A stretch of 64,000 bases of DNA from Bacillota bacterium (GCA_023424995.1 JAFADH010000332.1:1-64000); one strand, 5' to 3'; counted from the first letter of the stretch, positions 1 to 9,971 are shown. Notes: generated from the letters alone by a model not told the origin. Made by a program: numbers and translations.

Positions 1-97
1 ATCTATATACCGGTTTGCTATAATCGGAATAGTTTATCAGACACTTATTTTTGAAAAGAGATATTCCGTTCATGGAATGCCCTGGAGAGGAGCACGT

Positions 98-1483
98 ATG
101 AATTTTCATATTCCGCAAAAAGTAAATGAAATCATAGAAGAGCTGAGGAAGCATGGTTATGAGGCATATGCGGTCGGCGGCTGCGTCCGTGACATGATAC
201 TCGGCAGGGAACCGGAGGATTGGGATATTACTACCTCTGCGACACCCCGGGAGGTAAAAGGGATATTCCGAAGGACTGTGGATACGGGGATCCAGCATGG
301 AACGGTTACAGTGCTTGCGGATAAGGAGCATTTTGAAGTGACCACTTACCGGCTGGACGGTGTGTATGAGGATAATCGCCATCCAAAGGAGGTTTCCTTT
401 ACCGCCAGCCTGTCGGAGGATTTAAAACGCAGGGATTTTACCATAAATGCCATGGCATATAATGAACAGGAAGGCTTTGTGGATCTCTTCGGAGGCAGGG
501 AGGATCTGAAGAACGGCTTAATCCGCTGTGTAGGCAGTGCGGGGGAACGCTTTCAGGAGGACGCCCTGCGGATTCTAAGAGCAGTCCGATTCTCAGCCCA
601 GCTTGACTTTCGGATAGAAGAGGAGACTTTACAGGCTATAAAAGCAAAAGTGGATAATCTTGAGCATATCAGTGCGGAACGGATCCGGGCTGAACTGACC
701 AAGCTGCTGTTATCCGATCATCCGGACCGGCTTCGGGACCTGTATGAGCTGGGCATTACGGCAGTGGTGCTGCCGGAATTTGATGCCATGATGACTACGC
801 AGCAGAAAAATATCCATCATATATACAGCGTAGGGGAGCATACCATTCATGCGGTGTCTGAGGTTGCGGGAGAACAGAAGGAGAGCCGGTTTGAATTAAA
901 AGAACGGACCATCCTGCGGTGGACCATGCTGCTTCATGATATTGAGAAACCGCGTACCATAAGTATGGGCAAAGATGGTCAGAATCATTTTTACGGGCAT
1001 CAGGAGAGAGGAGCTGTTACGGCTAAGAACATCCTCCGCCGGTTAAAATTTGATAATGATACCCTGGACACCGTGGTACACCTGATCCGCTGGCATGACT
1101 ACCGCTTTGTTCTGACACCGTCCGGCATGCGAAAAGCAATGTCAAAGATCGGCAAGGAATATATGGAGCTGTTGTTTGAGGTGAACCGGGCCGATACTTC
1201 CGCCAAGAACCCAAAGCATATCAGGGAAAAATACGAGAAGCTGGAGGCTGCCGTCAGGCTGTATCATGAGATTGTCAATAAGCAGGAGTGTGTCAGCTTA
1301 AAGGAGCTGAAGATCAACGGCCGGGACCTGATAGCAATGGGCTTAAAGCCGGGCAAGGAGCTTGGGGATATCCTGAATATGCTGCTTGCCAAAGTGCTGG
1401 AGGAGCCGGAATTAAATGAAAGAGAAACCTTGCTGGCCTTAGCGGCAAGAATACGTGATAGTGAGTCTCAGAAGAAGGATTGA
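98..1483 (+). CDS. cca: CCA tRNA nucleotidyltransferase
   Basis: This 461-residue protein adds or repairs the 3' CCA end of tRNAs. The N-terminus shows the class II nucleotidyltransferase signature: GGCVRD, then the metal-binding DWDIT motif, then a poly(A)-polymerase-like head and neck with RRDFTINAMAY and EDALRILRAVRFSAQL. The middle carries an HD domain (LLHDIEKP, around residue 285), as in many Firmicutes versions. An upstream ATG at 77 is in frame, but GGAGAGG at 84-90 sits seven bases before the ATG at 98, and the family usually begins close to MNFHIP. The gene ends in a strong terminator. Family assignment is secure; whether it is a full CCA enzyme or an A- or CC-specialised one cannot be told from sequence alone. 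Confidence 0.95.
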   Translation: MNFHIPQKVNEIIEELRKHGYEAYAVGGCVRDMILGREPEDWDITTSATPREVKGIFRRTVDTGIQHGTVTVLADKEHFEVTTYRLDGVYEDNRHPKEVSFTASLSEDLKRRDFTINAMAYNEQEGFVDLFGGREDLKNGLIRCVGSAGERFQEDALRILRAVRFSAQLDFRIEEETLQAIKAKVDNLEHISAERIRAELTKLLLSDHPDRLRDLYELGITAVVLPEFDAMMTTQQKNIHHIYSVGEHTIHAVSEVAGEQKESRFELKERTILRWTMLLHDIEKPRTISMGKDGQNHFYGHQERGAVTAKNILRRLKFDNDTLDTVVHLIRWHDYRFVLTPSGMRKAMSKIGKEYMELLFEVNRADTSAKNPKHIREKYEKLEAAVRLYHEIVNKQECVSLKELKINGRDLIAMGLKPGKELGDILNMLLAKVLEEPELNERETLLALAARIRDSESQKKD

Positions 1484-1504
1484 AGCTTCTTCTGAGATTT
1501 TTTT
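1466..1504 (+). terminator. Rho-independent terminator after cca
   Basis: An 11-bp perfect stem (TCTCAGAAGAA with TTCTTCTGAGA) encloses a 10-base loop and is followed by seven T residues. The left arm overlaps the last codons of cca. Confidence 0.9.
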
Positions 1505-1630
1505 AAGCATGAATTTAGTTATCAATACATAAGATTTATAAAGGTTTGCCTTATGCAGGGCGAACACGCATTACCAATAAAACAGGGGTGCCGGACATTA
1601 TACCATAGTGTATTGATAGGAGGATTAATC

Positions 1631-2716
1631 GTGGAGGACAGAAGCCAGGAAGCATTAAAAAGATATCGTCTTAAGATCTACAATATATATAGAGCCAGGG
1701 GTGCCTTTCTATTAGAAACCGACTGCGGGCTGAAACTTTACAAATGCTTCGAAGGCTCACGGAACAGGGCTTTGTTCGAGAATAAGGTAAAGGAGCATCT
1801 ATTGCAGCTGGGTTATCCGAATACGGACCTGTTCGTTAAGACGACGGATGATGATATCATCTCCGAGGATGGAGCGGGGACCCAATATATCATGAAAAAC
1901 TGGTTCTGGGGAGAGGAATGTAATCTGAAGGAGCTCTCCCAGATCGAGACGGCTTCCGCTAACCTGGCAAGACTCCATTGCCTCCTGCAGGATGTTGAGT
2001 TTACCAAAGAGCAGCAGGAGCATAATATCTCTCCGGATCTGACGGAGACCTTCGATAAGCGTAACCGCGAGCTGAAACGGGTCAAGGCTTATATCAGGGA
2101 CAAGAGGCAGAAGAATGAATTTGAACTGGCATATCTGAATTATTATGATGATTTTTATGAGCAGGGTGTAACTGCAGCCAGCCGTCTGTCAGGTTCGAAA
2201 TACCAGTCTTTGCTTAAGGAAGCAATCCGGCAGCAGAGCGTCTGCCATGGTAATTATACATATCATAACATTATCATGATGAAGAATAAAACGGAGGCCA
2301 TAACAAAGACCTATATTCCTCCGGGATGGATTAACAAACAGCCCTTGTCGGTGGCGGAGCTGGGCGGAGGTCCGGGAATGATTGCCACAACTAACTTTGA
2401 GAAATCCTATATCGGCCTGCAGATCGGAGACCTCTATCAGTTTGTCCGTAAGGTCATGGAAAAGAATGACTGGGATATCCTGTACGGCAGCAATATCATC
2501 GAGGCTTATGACAGCATCAAACCCATATCCAAGGACGAATTATATGTCCTGTATCTCCTTCTGCTGTATCCGGAGAAATTCTGGAAGATTACAAACTTCT
2601 ATTATAACGGAAAGAAATCCTGGGTATCCGGACGAAACACCCAGAAGCTTAATATCATAGGGGAACAAAACGAGAAGAAGGATATGTTCCTTCGCACCCT
2701 GGAGAGTATTCTGTAA
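1631..2716 (+). CDS. CotS-like spore coat kinase-fold protein
   Basis: The 361-residue product resembles the CotS/YsxE/YutH family, which has a choline-kinase/aminoglycoside-phosphotransferase-like fold and is found in spore coats. Visible hallmarks are an N-terminal lobe that binds its target (FLLETDCGLKLYKCFEGS), the paired helices around residues 100-190, and the degenerate catalytic loop VCHGNYTYHNIIM around residue 205, where a true kinase would have HGDxxxxN. The reading frame is open further upstream, but the GTG at 1631 follows AGGAGG at 1618-1623 with a seven-base gap, so it is the likely start. There is no signal peptide. Sporulation expression is inferred from family only. The G-N replacement in the catalytic loop suggests it may not be an active kinase. 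Confidence 0.75.
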   Translation: MEDRSQEALKRYRLKIYNIYRARGAFLLETDCGLKLYKCFEGSRNRALFENKVKEHLLQLGYPNTDLFVKTTDDDIISEDGAGTQYIMKNWFWGEECNLKELSQIETASANLARLHCLLQDVEFTKEQQEHNISPDLTETFDKRNRELKRVKAYIRDKRQKNEFELAYLNYYDDFYEQGVTAASRLSGSKYQSLLKEAIRQQSVCHGNYTYHNIIMMKNKTEAITKTYIPPGWINKQPLSVAELGGGPGMIATTNFEKSYIGLQIGDLYQFVRKVMEKNDWDILYGSNIIEAYDSIKPISKDELYVLYLLLLYPEKFWKITNFYYNGKKSWVSGRNTQKLNIIGEQNEKKDMFLRTLESIL

Positions 2717-3076
2717 GCAGAGATGCTTGTAAGATAAAACTTATTTCAAGTGATATATGAGGCCTATAGGATCAGTCTTTAGGACCTGAATTCATCTGGG
2801 CAGAAACAATGATTGAATATAAGCTGCAGGTAAGTTATAATCTCCTTATAATAATAAAGCGTAGTGAGCATGAACAAGCTTGCTGGAATCATGCGATCGG
2901 AGCTGGAGATCATGAAAAAGCCCATTGTTCATGAATAATGCCGGCAGATATTATATCGGCGCGAACGCGGTGAGTGTGCATAATCGATGCGAAGCATCTC
3001 TGCCATATGAGCTTGCGGATATGATACAATGAAAGCGGAATGATTTATTGAAGGATTCATTCAGAGGATACATACG
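2717..3076. other. Intergenic region with weak hairpins
   Basis: No gene is visible in this 360-base stretch. A 9-bp inverted repeat (CATGAACAA at 2869-2877 with TTGTTCATG at 2925-2933) encloses a 47-base loop, followed by GC-rich text with short repeats. No T-run follows, so it does not look like a terminator. Confidence 0.4.
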
Positions 3077-4564
3077 ATGGTGCAGAGTAAGAAACAAAAG
3101 AAACAATATAAAGTTATAGGAAGACCAATCTTAACCCTTCTTGCAGGGCTTGGGTTTCTTTCTGTTATTCTTCTGGCTATGATGCTGTCCGCCGGCAATG
3201 GTACGAGCGGCAAGGTATATCCCGATAAATCGGCGTCGAGGGATAAAGAACAGGAGGAACAGCAGGGCAGCTCCGGGGGTGATTTAATCCTTGCGATTGT
3301 TAAAGGGATCGATTTAGACAACCGTAAAATTGAATTATATGATGTTAATAATCAAAAATTAATCTCCCTGAGCTATTCCGGAGGCATTAACCTTACCGAT
3401 AAATACGGTAAGATCATCTCCATGAGCCAGGTTGCGGTGGGAAGTATGGTGGATGCCGCCTATCTTGCGGATAAAGGCAAGCTGACGGATATGAATATCT
3501 CCACTAAGGCCTGGGAATATGCCGGTGTCAGCAATCTGGGCATTAACCGGAATACAAAGGTTATGAAGATTGCAGATAATAAGTACCGGTATGGGGACGA
3601 CCTTCTGATTTTGGATAATGGAGAATTCATCCCCGTAACGGATCTGGCGGAACAGGATGAACTCCTGATCCGGGGGTTTGAAGAGACCATCTGGTCCATT
3701 ACGGTTACCAGGGGACATGGCACGGTTATAATTCAGGATTACCAGAATTTCTTAGGGGATTACATAACAATCGGATATGAAGCCATGCAGCAGATCACGG
3801 AGGGGATGGAGATTACGGTCCGTGAGGGGAACTTTAACCTGACGGTTGAGAACGGTGAATATAGTGCGACCAAGAATATTACCGTTAACCGCAATCTGAT
3901 CACCTATGTATCCCTTAAGGATCTGGGACCGAAAGCGGATGCCTTCAGCCGCATTACCTTTAAGATCACGCCTTTTGGAGCGGATCTTCTCATCGACGGA
4001 GAACTTACCTCTTATGCCAACCCCATAGAACTGACCTATGGAAAGCACAGTATTAAGGTGACCATGGGAGGGTATACCTCTTATGAAGGAACTCTGACGG
4101 CAGACAGTTCCAGTAAAACAGTATTAATTGATCTTCCGGAAGCGGCAAGCAAGAAGGAAGCAACCGTGAAGGAAACGGATTCAGGCAGTAATACGGGTAC
4201 ATCAACCGGTAACAATAATACCTCAGGAGAATCCGGTGATGATACGGGGGAAGCAGCGGATTCCGGTGATGCAGGCGCTGAAGATGCGGATGGTACGCAG
4301 CAGGAATCTCCGGCTGATTATTCCGACTTTGATCCGGGAGATATAGATGAGACCCATCTGATCTATATCAATGAGCCGGTGGGCGCTTCCGTATACATCG
4401 ACGGCAACTATATGTGCAAAGCACCCGGAAGCTTTAAAAAGATTATCGGGACGCATGTAATAACCTTTATCAAGCAGGGCTATGAGACTATGAGCTACAC
4501 CATAGAGATTGCAGATGATAACCTGGATTCCTATTTCACCTTCCCGAATCTTACGGCAAAGTAG
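3077..4564 (+). CDS. Membrane-anchored PEGA-domain protein
   Basis: This 495-residue protein has one N-terminal membrane segment (about residues 17-38) after a basic stretch, so most of it should be outside the cell. Two PEGA-type beta-sandwich repeats are recognisable: one around residues 295-355 (FGADLLIDGE ... GKHSIKV) and one near the C-terminus (GASVYIDGNYMCKAPG ... GTHVITF). Between them is a Ser/Thr/Gly/Asp/Glu-rich linker (about residues 355-420). PEGA domains are usually surface or wall-associated, and the precise role is not known. AGAGG at 3063-3067 precedes the ATG by nine bases. It appears to be transcribed alone. Confidence 0.75.
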   Translation: MVQSKKQKKQYKVIGRPILTLLAGLGFLSVILLAMMLSAGNGTSGKVYPDKSASRDKEQEEQQGSSGGDLILAIVKGIDLDNRKIELYDVNNQKLISLSYSGGINLTDKYGKIISMSQVAVGSMVDAAYLADKGKLTDMNISTKAWEYAGVSNLGINRNTKVMKIADNKYRYGDDLLILDNGEFIPVTDLAEQDELLIRGFEETIWSITVTRGHGTVIIQDYQNFLGDYITIGYEAMQQITEGMEITVREGNFNLTVENGEYSATKNITVNRNLITYVSLKDLGPKADAFSRITFKITPFGADLLIDGELTSYANPIELTYGKHSIKVTMGGYTSYEGTLTADSSSKTVLIDLPEAASKKEATVKETDSGSNTGTSTGNNNTSGESGDDTGEAADSGDAGAEDADGTQQESPADYSDFDPGDIDETHLIYINEPVGASVYIDGNYMCKAPGSFKKIIGTHVITFIKQGYETMSYTIEIADDNLDSYFTFPNLTAK

Positions 4565-4790
4565 CTTTACGGACTTCTCCGGTATGAGAATAGAAGCTGT
4601 GGCGGTATAATGACATATTCACCGATATTTCGACCGGCTGGCACGATATATGTCATAAATTTAAGAATTTCATATGATTATGATGTATGCATGGGAATCA
4701 TGTCTACCGATTTTTCATCCTCTCTCTTTTCAAAATAGCGTATATAGGCTATAATGATTGTAAAATTATGGGAAAAGAGAGGGGATTTTT

Positions 4791-5912
4791 ATGGTCCAAT
4801 ATTTGTTTGATAACAACTACATAATCTATACCTTTGCGGGACTTTGCATACTTGGCTTGCTGCTCAGGTTAACCGTGAATCTGGTATATGGGCATCTGGT
4901 GAAGGAATCGGACCGGTTGGGCGAGACGAAGAATAAGATGATGCGCCTTGTGAAGATGAAATACACTACCTGCTATAAATTAAAGCTGGGTGTGAATAAT
5001 GTGGATACATTTGTGGATAAGAGTGTATCTAAGTTTCGCTTTTGTGGAATATTATTATCCACATGGGACAATATCTGTGGACAAGTTCTTTATCTGGCGC
5101 TTCTGCTGGTGCCTGTATCCGCGGTTTTCGGCGTTGCCATGCAATGTGGACAAGATCAGATTATATTGACCGGCGGTGTGGGAATACTGGCAAGTTCAAT
5201 ATTAATCTTTGTGGATAAAAGTACAAATATTGCAGTGAAAAAGAAGCAGTTTCGTATTAACATCCTGGATTATCTGGAGAATTTCTGCAAAATCAGGCTG
5301 GAGCTGGATGCTACCCATCCGGAGCTGGTAGAACAGTACCGTAAGGAGTATTTCCAGACCGTGGAGCACAGGCAGGCGGGCACAGCCGCCACAGCGGAGA
5401 AGATAAAGAAGGAGCCGAAGCCGGAAGTTAACCGGAGAAAAGAAGTAAAGCGGAAGAAGGAAGAAGAGAAACGATTACAGGCCCAGAAGAGGGAAGAAGA
5501 GTTAAGACAGGCGGAAGAAGCCAGAAAAGAAGAAGAGAGAAGAAAGCAGGAAGAACGGCGGCTGCTGGCTGCCAAGCGCAGGGAAGAGGAGCTCTTAAGG
5601 ATAGAAGAAGAGCGTCAGGCGCTGGAGGCAAGAAGGACGGAGCAATTAAGAAAGCAGGAAGAGAAAAGGCTTGCCAATGAACGAAAGCAGAAAAAGCCGG
5701 ATCCGAAGGAGGATATCCTGCATAGCCTGGAGGAAGAGCTGACACCGGTTAAGTCCCAGAGCAATATGGAAACGCTTGTTATGGGTGTGGATGAGATTGC
5801 CGCCATAAGGGAACAGGAGCAGAAGCCCCAGCCCAAACCGTCAAAAAGCCAGAGTATGGATATTCAGGAAGAAAAATTAATAGAGGATGTATTAAAAGAA
5901 TTCTTTGCATAG
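4791..5912 (+). CDS. Membrane protein with long charged coiled coil
   Basis: I do not recognise a named family for this 373-residue protein. It has a hydrophobic segment near residues 9-30 and two more around 95-115 and 125-142. From about residue 180 to 310 it is almost entirely Glu, Arg, Lys, Gln and Ala in a heptad-like pattern, predicting a long cytoplasmic coiled coil. The last 60 residues are less charged and end in a short acidic amphipathic segment. GAGAGGGG lies seven bases before the ATG. It is followed closely by pgi, but a separate start signal precedes pgi. A role in membrane scaffolding is only a guess. Confidence 0.6.
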   Translation: MVQYLFDNNYIIYTFAGLCILGLLLRLTVNLVYGHLVKESDRLGETKNKMMRLVKMKYTTCYKLKLGVNNVDTFVDKSVSKFRFCGILLSTWDNICGQVLYLALLLVPVSAVFGVAMQCGQDQIILTGGVGILASSILIFVDKSTNIAVKKKQFRINILDYLENFCKIRLELDATHPELVEQYRKEYFQTVEHRQAGTAATAEKIKKEPKPEVNRRKEVKRKKEEEKRLQAQKREEELRQAEEARKEEERRKQEERRLLAAKRREEELLRIEEERQALEARRTEQLRKQEEKRLANERKQKKPDPKEDILHSLEEELTPVKSQSNMETLVMGVDEIAAIREQEQKPQPKPSKSQSMDIQEEKLIEDVLKEFFA

Positions 5913-5994
5913 AAGGATACCCATAGAAAATCATTGAATAATTAGTTTGCCTTTGTTAGAATATATTAAAAAAAGAAAGGATACGACAAACAAT

Positions 5995-7344
5995 ATGGCA
6001 AACAAGGTTACTTTTGATTATTCTGTTGCGAATAAATTCGTCTCCGAACCGGAGATCGATATGATAAAGACTTCGGCGGAAGCGGCTAAGCAGCTGCTTT
6101 TAAGCAGAACAGGCGCAGGAAATGATTATTTGGGATGGATCGATCTTCCCGTGGATTATGATAAGGAGGAATTTGCGCGTATTCAGAAGGCGGCTGCCAA
6201 GATTAAGCAGGATTCCGAGGTATTACTGGTCATCGGTATCGGAGGCTCTTATCTTGGAGCAAGGGCGGCCATTGAATTCTTAAGGCATAGCTTTTATAAC
6301 TCCGTATCCAGGGAGATCAGAAAGACACCGGAGATTTATTTCTGCGGCAATAATATCAGCAGCAATTATATGAATCATCTGAAGGAGGTCATCGGTGACC
6401 GTGACTTCTCCATTAATATTATCAGCAAGTCCGGCACTACCACGGAGCCTGCCATTGCCTTCCGTGTATTCAAGAAGCTGTTGAATGAGAAATACGGCAG
6501 GAAGGAGGCGGCAGGAAGAATCTATGCTACTACGGATAAAGCAAGAGGAGCCCTTAAGAGCCTTGCCGCCGAAGAAGGTTATGAGAGCTTTGTTGTTCCT
6601 GATGATGTCGGGGGACGCTACTCCGTGCTTACGGCCGTAGGTCTCCTTCCTATCGCTGTCAGCGGTGCGGACATCACCAGGCTCATGGAGGGTGCGGCAA
6701 GCATGAGAGATTATTGCTTGAATAACCCCTATGAGAAGAATGATGCCGTTTTGTATGCCGCAGTTCGTAACATTCTCTTACGGAAGGGTAAAAGCATCGA
6801 GATTCTTGTTAATTATGAACCTTCCCTGCATTTTGTATCCGAATGGTGGAAGCAGCTGTACGGAGAGAGTGAAGGCAAGGATCAGAAGGGGATCTTCCCT
6901 GCGTCCGTAGACTTTACTACCGACCTGCATTCCATGGGCCAGTTTATCCAGGATGGTCAAAGAACCTTATTTGAAACCGTAATTAATGTGGAGAAGTCCG
7001 CTTCCGAGATCCTTCTGGAGGAGGAAGAGGTGGATCTGGACGGTCTGAACTATCTGGCAGGCAAGAGTGTGGACTTTGTGAACAAGAGCGCCATGAAGGG
7101 CACCCTGCTGGCACACACCGACGGCAATGTTCCCAATCTTGCAGTGACCTTGCCGGAGCAGAACGAATTCTATCTTGGGGAGCTGTTCTACTTCTTTGAA
7201 TTTGCCTGCGGAGTCAGCGGATATCTGCTGGGTGTGAATCCTTTTGACCAGCCGGGTGTAGAAAGCTACAAGAAGAATATGTTCGCACTTCTGGGCAAGC
7301 CGGGCTTTGAGGCGCAGAGAGAAGAGCTGCTGAAGAGGCTGTAA
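5995..7344 (+). CDS. pgi: Glucose-6-phosphate isomerase
   Basis: The 449-residue enzyme interconverts glucose 6-phosphate and fructose 6-phosphate in glycolysis and gluconeogenesis. The family signature [17 protein letters not shown] is present, as are the phosphate-binding [11 protein letters not shown] and [10 protein letters not shown] loops and the C-terminal [12 protein letters not shown] containing the conserved lysine region. Length fits the short bacterial form. An in-frame TTG at 5947 opens the frame earlier, but family proteins begin near [10 protein letters not shown], and AGAAAGG at 5974-5980 supports ATG 5995, although the gap of 14 bases is long. Confidence 0.95.
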   Translation: MANKVTFDYSVANKFVSEPEIDMIKTSAEAAKQLLLSRTGAGNDYLGWIDLPVDYDKEEFARIQKAAAKIKQDSEVLLVIGIGGSYLGARAAIEFLRHSFYNSVSREIRKTPEIYFCGNNISSNYMNHLKEVIGDRDFSINIISKSGTTTEPAIAFRVFKKLLNEKYGRKEAAGRIYATTDKARGALKSLAAEEGYESFVVPDDVGGRYSVLTAVGLLPIAVSGADITRLMEGAASMRDYCLNNPYEKNDAVLYAAVRNILLRKGKSIEILVNYEPSLHFVSEWWKQLYGESEGKDQKGIFPASVDFTTDLHSMGQFIQDGQRTLFETVINVEKSASEILLEEEEVDLDGLNYLAGKSVDFVNKSAMKGTLLAHTDGNVPNLAVTLPEQNEFYLGELFYFFEFACGVSGYLLGVNPFDQPGVESYKKNMFALLGKPGFEAQREELLKRL

Positions 7345-7537
7345 TAAGACCGCGGGAATAATTCAGAGATATAATAAGCTGCGGCAGGTACAATGCCGGC
7401 AGGCCGCATATCAAGTCCGCCTGCAGGCGTGGGAAGGCAGCGGGAGGTCAGGAACATGATCTTGTTTTTTAATATAAAGATGAGCAGTCGAGAGCTTCCT
7501 TATAACGTTTTACTGTCACAATAAAGATTTTTCAGAG

Positions 7538-7790
7538 TATAATATAATATGCACGATAGGCAGGTTAGCCCGTTTGAGTTCTTAATCTGCTTATTCATGG
7601 TAGAAGAAGGCAGCAGGCAGAATCTATGACGTAATAGGGTACATATCTTTGATCATTCGCAACCGAATCCCTATTACCTCATGAAAGAAAGAAGTGCGTT
7701 CTGCCTTGTTACCTTACCAGAAATATTCGGCTGCTTAACATAGATATGACAAACCGCCCCAATATCTTCCGATATCGGGGCGGATTTGTT
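7538..7790 (+). ncRNA. Candidate structured RNA between pgi and hlyIII
   Basis: The 490-base gap 7345-7833 has no convincing ORF. It does hold a nested stem structure: AGGCAGAA at 7615-7622 pairs with TTCTGCCT at 7699-7706, and inside it GTAATAGGG at 7631-7639 pairs perfectly with CCCTATTAC at 7669-7677. A GGTA/TACC pair lies outside. TATAAT-like boxes occur at 7538-7548, and a strong terminator hairpin closes the region at 7754-7790. The rod-like shape and size are compatible with a small RNA such as 6S RNA, but I cannot confirm a family. Confidence 0.35.
7754..7790. terminator. Bidirectional terminator between pgi region and hlyIII
   Basis: CCGCCCC followed by AATATC pairs with GATATCGGGGCGG around a four-base loop, giving a 13-bp stem. 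Short T/A-rich flanks lie on both sides, so it may serve the upstream plus-strand transcript and the minus-strand hlyIII gene. Confidence 0.7.
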
Positions 7791-7833
7791 ATGCGCCCGG
7801 GGGGCGTTATGCAGATATACCTTCAAATCTATA

Positions 7834-8496
7834 TTACGGCATCACTGCGATATATTGGTACATGAGTACAAAATGACAGAAGCTGCCGCCCATACAAAAC
7901 AGATGGAAGATTTCATGGGAGCCGAAATATTTGTGCCTGTTGTTGAAGATGGGCAGCTTTAAGGCATATATGATCCCGCCGATGGTATATATGATGCCTC
8001 CGGCTAATAACCATACAAAACCGGCACCCGGCAGGGAGTTAATAATCTGTGTAAAGGCAAGCACGCAGGTCCACCCCATGGCGATATATACAATGGAAGA
8101 GAACCACTTGGGGCAGTGCACCCAGAAGCTGGTGACAATAATTCCAATCAAGGCAAGGCTCCATATAATTGCAAGCAGAAGGATTCCGATGCGTCCGCTG
8201 AGAGCTATTACGCAGATAGGGGTGTAAGTTCCGGCAATTAAGACATAGATAGCCATATGGTCCAGCTTCTTCAGAAGGCGATGGACCTTCACGGTTTTAC
8301 CAAAGGTATGATATATTGTACTTGCACTGTATAATAGTATCATACTTAGTATAAAAATACCCAGAGAAATAATATGAATGCTGCTTGGCTGTCTGGCGGC
8401 CTTAATCAATAAAGGTGTAGCTGCGAATAATGCCATAAGCGTTCCGATAAAATGCGTAATCGCACTGCCGGGATCTTTAATTTTTTTTACCGACAT
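7834..8496 (-). CDS. Hemolysin III family (PAQR-like) membrane protein
   Basis: This 220-residue protein belongs to the hemolysin III/YqfA/PAQR family: seven hydrophobic segments with conserved polar residues at the membrane face. The SAxTH-type start (GSAITHFIGTLMALFA), the SASTIYHTFG motif and the C-terminal SHEIFHLFCMGGSFCHF with its histidines match the putative metal site of the family. The ORF is open upstream, but AAAGGAG eight bases before ATG 8496 fixes the start. The name is historical and membrane-damaging activity should not be assumed. Confidence 0.85.
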   Translation of the reverse strand: MSVKKIKDPGSAITHFIGTLMALFAATPLLIKAARQPSSIHIISLGIFILSMILLYSASTIYHTFGKTVKVHRLLKKLDHMAIYVLIAGTYTPICVIALSGRIGILLLAIIWSLALIGIIVTSFWVHCPKWFSSIVYIAMGWTCVLAFTQIINSLPGAGFVWLLAGGIIYTIGGIIYALKLPIFNNRHKYFGSHEIFHLFCMGGSFCHFVLMYQYIAVMP

Positions 8497-8725
8497 AAAA
8501 TCAACTCCTTTTAGTCTGATTGGGATTAGTTTGCTCATTTTGCTTTTGTTTATACATCACATAGATATAATATTATGATATGTAGTTTTCATTACTATGT
8601 TATGCATGAATACATACTACAACATATCGATTCAAAATGCAATACCTATTCTTTATCTTTTCAAGCAACATTTTATATGATATACTCAAAAAAGTAAGTA
8701 ACAGGATATAATGGGGAGGAATCGG

Positions 8726-8944
8726 ATGGATCTGCACGTTGGTGAAATCGTTAAGCTGAAGAAGCAGCATCCCTGTGGCAGCAGTGAATGGGAGATCCTC
8801 AGAGTCGGTATGGACTTCCGTCTCCGGTGCCTGGGCTGCGGTCATCAGGTCATGCTTCCAAGAAAACAGGTAGAGAAAAATATCAGACAGGTAAGAAAAC
8901 CAAATGGAAATGATAATGGAACCGAACCAAAGACGAATATGTAA
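8726..8944 (+). CDS. DUF951 family protein
   Basis: A 72-residue protein with the DUF951 pattern: MDLHVGEIVKLKKQHPCG, WEILRVGMDFRLRCLGCGHQVMLPR. The paired cysteines (CLGCG, plus HPCG upstream) suggest a small metal-binding or nucleic-acid-binding fold; function is unknown. The GGGGAGG at 8713-8719 sits six bases ahead of ATG 8726, so the earlier in-frame ATG at 8711 is unlikely. Its end overlaps the next gene by about 40 bases, implying translational coupling. Confidence 0.85.
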   Translation: MDLHVGEIVKLKKQHPCGSSEWEILRVGMDFRLRCLGCGHQVMLPRKQVEKNIRQVRKPNGNDNGTEPKTNM

Positions 8945-9179
8945 GCGGTGCCTGCTGAAGGACTTTGCACCGGAGGAATACCTGGATAATATGAGGGCAT
9001 ATCTGCAGGGTCTGGAAGAGGAGATTAGGACGGAAGAAGAATTATATAAGAAGCGGCTTGCTAAGTGCGAGCTCTGCGATAAGCTGAATGAAGGCATCTG
9101 CAGAATCTGCGGCTGCTTCGTCGAATACCGGGCAGCCATTAAGAATAAGAAATGCCCGGATATACACCCCAGATGGTAA
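8904..9179 (+). CDS. Small cysteine-rich protein (DUF6171-like)
   Basis: A 91-residue protein with three cysteine pairs: CKRCLL near the N-terminus, CELC in the middle and CRICGC near the C-terminus, before a conserved KKxCPDIHPRW tail. This pattern suggests zinc binding. A second ATG at 8916 (MEPNQRR) is an equally possible start. It overlaps the DUF951 gene and ends 31 bases before the HAD phosphatase, so the three genes form an operon. No function can be assigned. Confidence 0.7.
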   Translation: MEMIMEPNQRRICKRCLLKDFAPEEYLDNMRAYLQGLEEEIRTEEELYKKRLAKCELCDKLNEGICRICGCFVEYRAAIKNKKCPDIHPRW

Positions 9180-9210
9180 CGGGGTATATCAAAAGAAAGG
9201 TAAGAAACGT

Positions 9211-9858
9211 ATGAAATATATACTGTTCGACCTGGATGGAACCATAACGGATCCGAAGCCGGGAATAACAAAATCCGTGCAATATGCCTTAAGGGCATTT
9301 GGAATTGAAGTGGAAGATCCGGATTCTTTGTGCAGCTTCATCGGACCGCCGCTTATGAAATCCTTTCAGGAGTATTATGGCTTTGATGAGGCGGCGGCGA
9401 AAAAAGCAGTGGAAAAATACCGTGAATATTTCTCTGTCACAGGATTATATGAGAATGCGGTGATAGAGGGCATGGAATTACTTCTGTCCCGCTTAAGACA
9501 GGAGGGTAAGCTCTTAATCGTGGCAACCTCCAAGCCGGAATATTTTGCGAAGAAGATACTGGAGCATTTTCATCTGGATGGATATTTTACCGATATCTGC
9601 GGATCAGAACTGGACGGAAGGCGCACCGCGAAGGAAGAAGTCATCCGTTATGCTTTAGAGAGGAACAAAATATCGGACTTAAAGGATGCGGTTATGGTGG
9701 GAGACAGGCTGCATGATATGGAGGGAGCGAAGGCGGTCGGCATGGCCTGTGTCGGCGTATTATTCGGCTATGGCAGCCGGGAAGAGCTTCTGGAGGCCGG
9801 CGCGGACCGGATCGCTGCGACGGTAGAAGAGGTATATGAGATCCTTACCGCCCGATAA
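9211..9858 (+). CDS. HAD-family phosphatase (phosphoglycolate phosphatase-like)
   Basis: A 215-residue HAD hydrolase with all four motifs: the nucleophile loop FDLDGTITDPKPG at residues 6-18, a VATSKPE motif II serine/threonine region, a conserved lysine (KPEYFAKKILEHF) and the metal-binding VMVGDRLHDMEGAKAVG. The helical cap after motif I fits the PGP/YjjG-like group. The frame extends upstream to 9088, but that part overlaps the previous gene, and AAGAAAGG precedes ATG 9211. The substrate is not determinable; nucleoside monophosphates or phosphoglycolate are typical. Confidence 0.85.
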   Translation: MKYILFDLDGTITDPKPGITKSVQYALRAFGIEVEDPDSLCSFIGPPLMKSFQEYYGFDEAAAKKAVEKYREYFSVTGLYENAVIEGMELLLSRLRQEGKLLIVATSKPEYFAKKILEHFHLDGYFTDICGSELDGRRTAKEEVIRYALERNKISDLKDAVMVGDRLHDMEGAKAVGMACVGVLFGYGSREELLEAGADRIAATVEEVYEILTAR

Positions 9859-9971
9859 AGGGCAGATTACCGGGATAGCCGGAACCCCGGCATGTGAATG
9901 CTCTGTGACGGACAGACAGATTATTCAATAAAATTAATATGAATATCAGTACGAAAGGATGGGAAGAACAA

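Noticed and set aside
4791..5912. Phage tape-measure or TolA-like protein suggested by the long coiled coil
   Set aside because: Charged Glu/Lys/Arg coiled coils resemble many unrelated proteins; no phage or Tol genes are nearby and there are three membrane segments.
7834..8496. Haemolysin virulence factor
   Set aside because: The family name is historical; members are conserved membrane proteins in non-pathogens, and nothing here indicates membrane-lysing activity.
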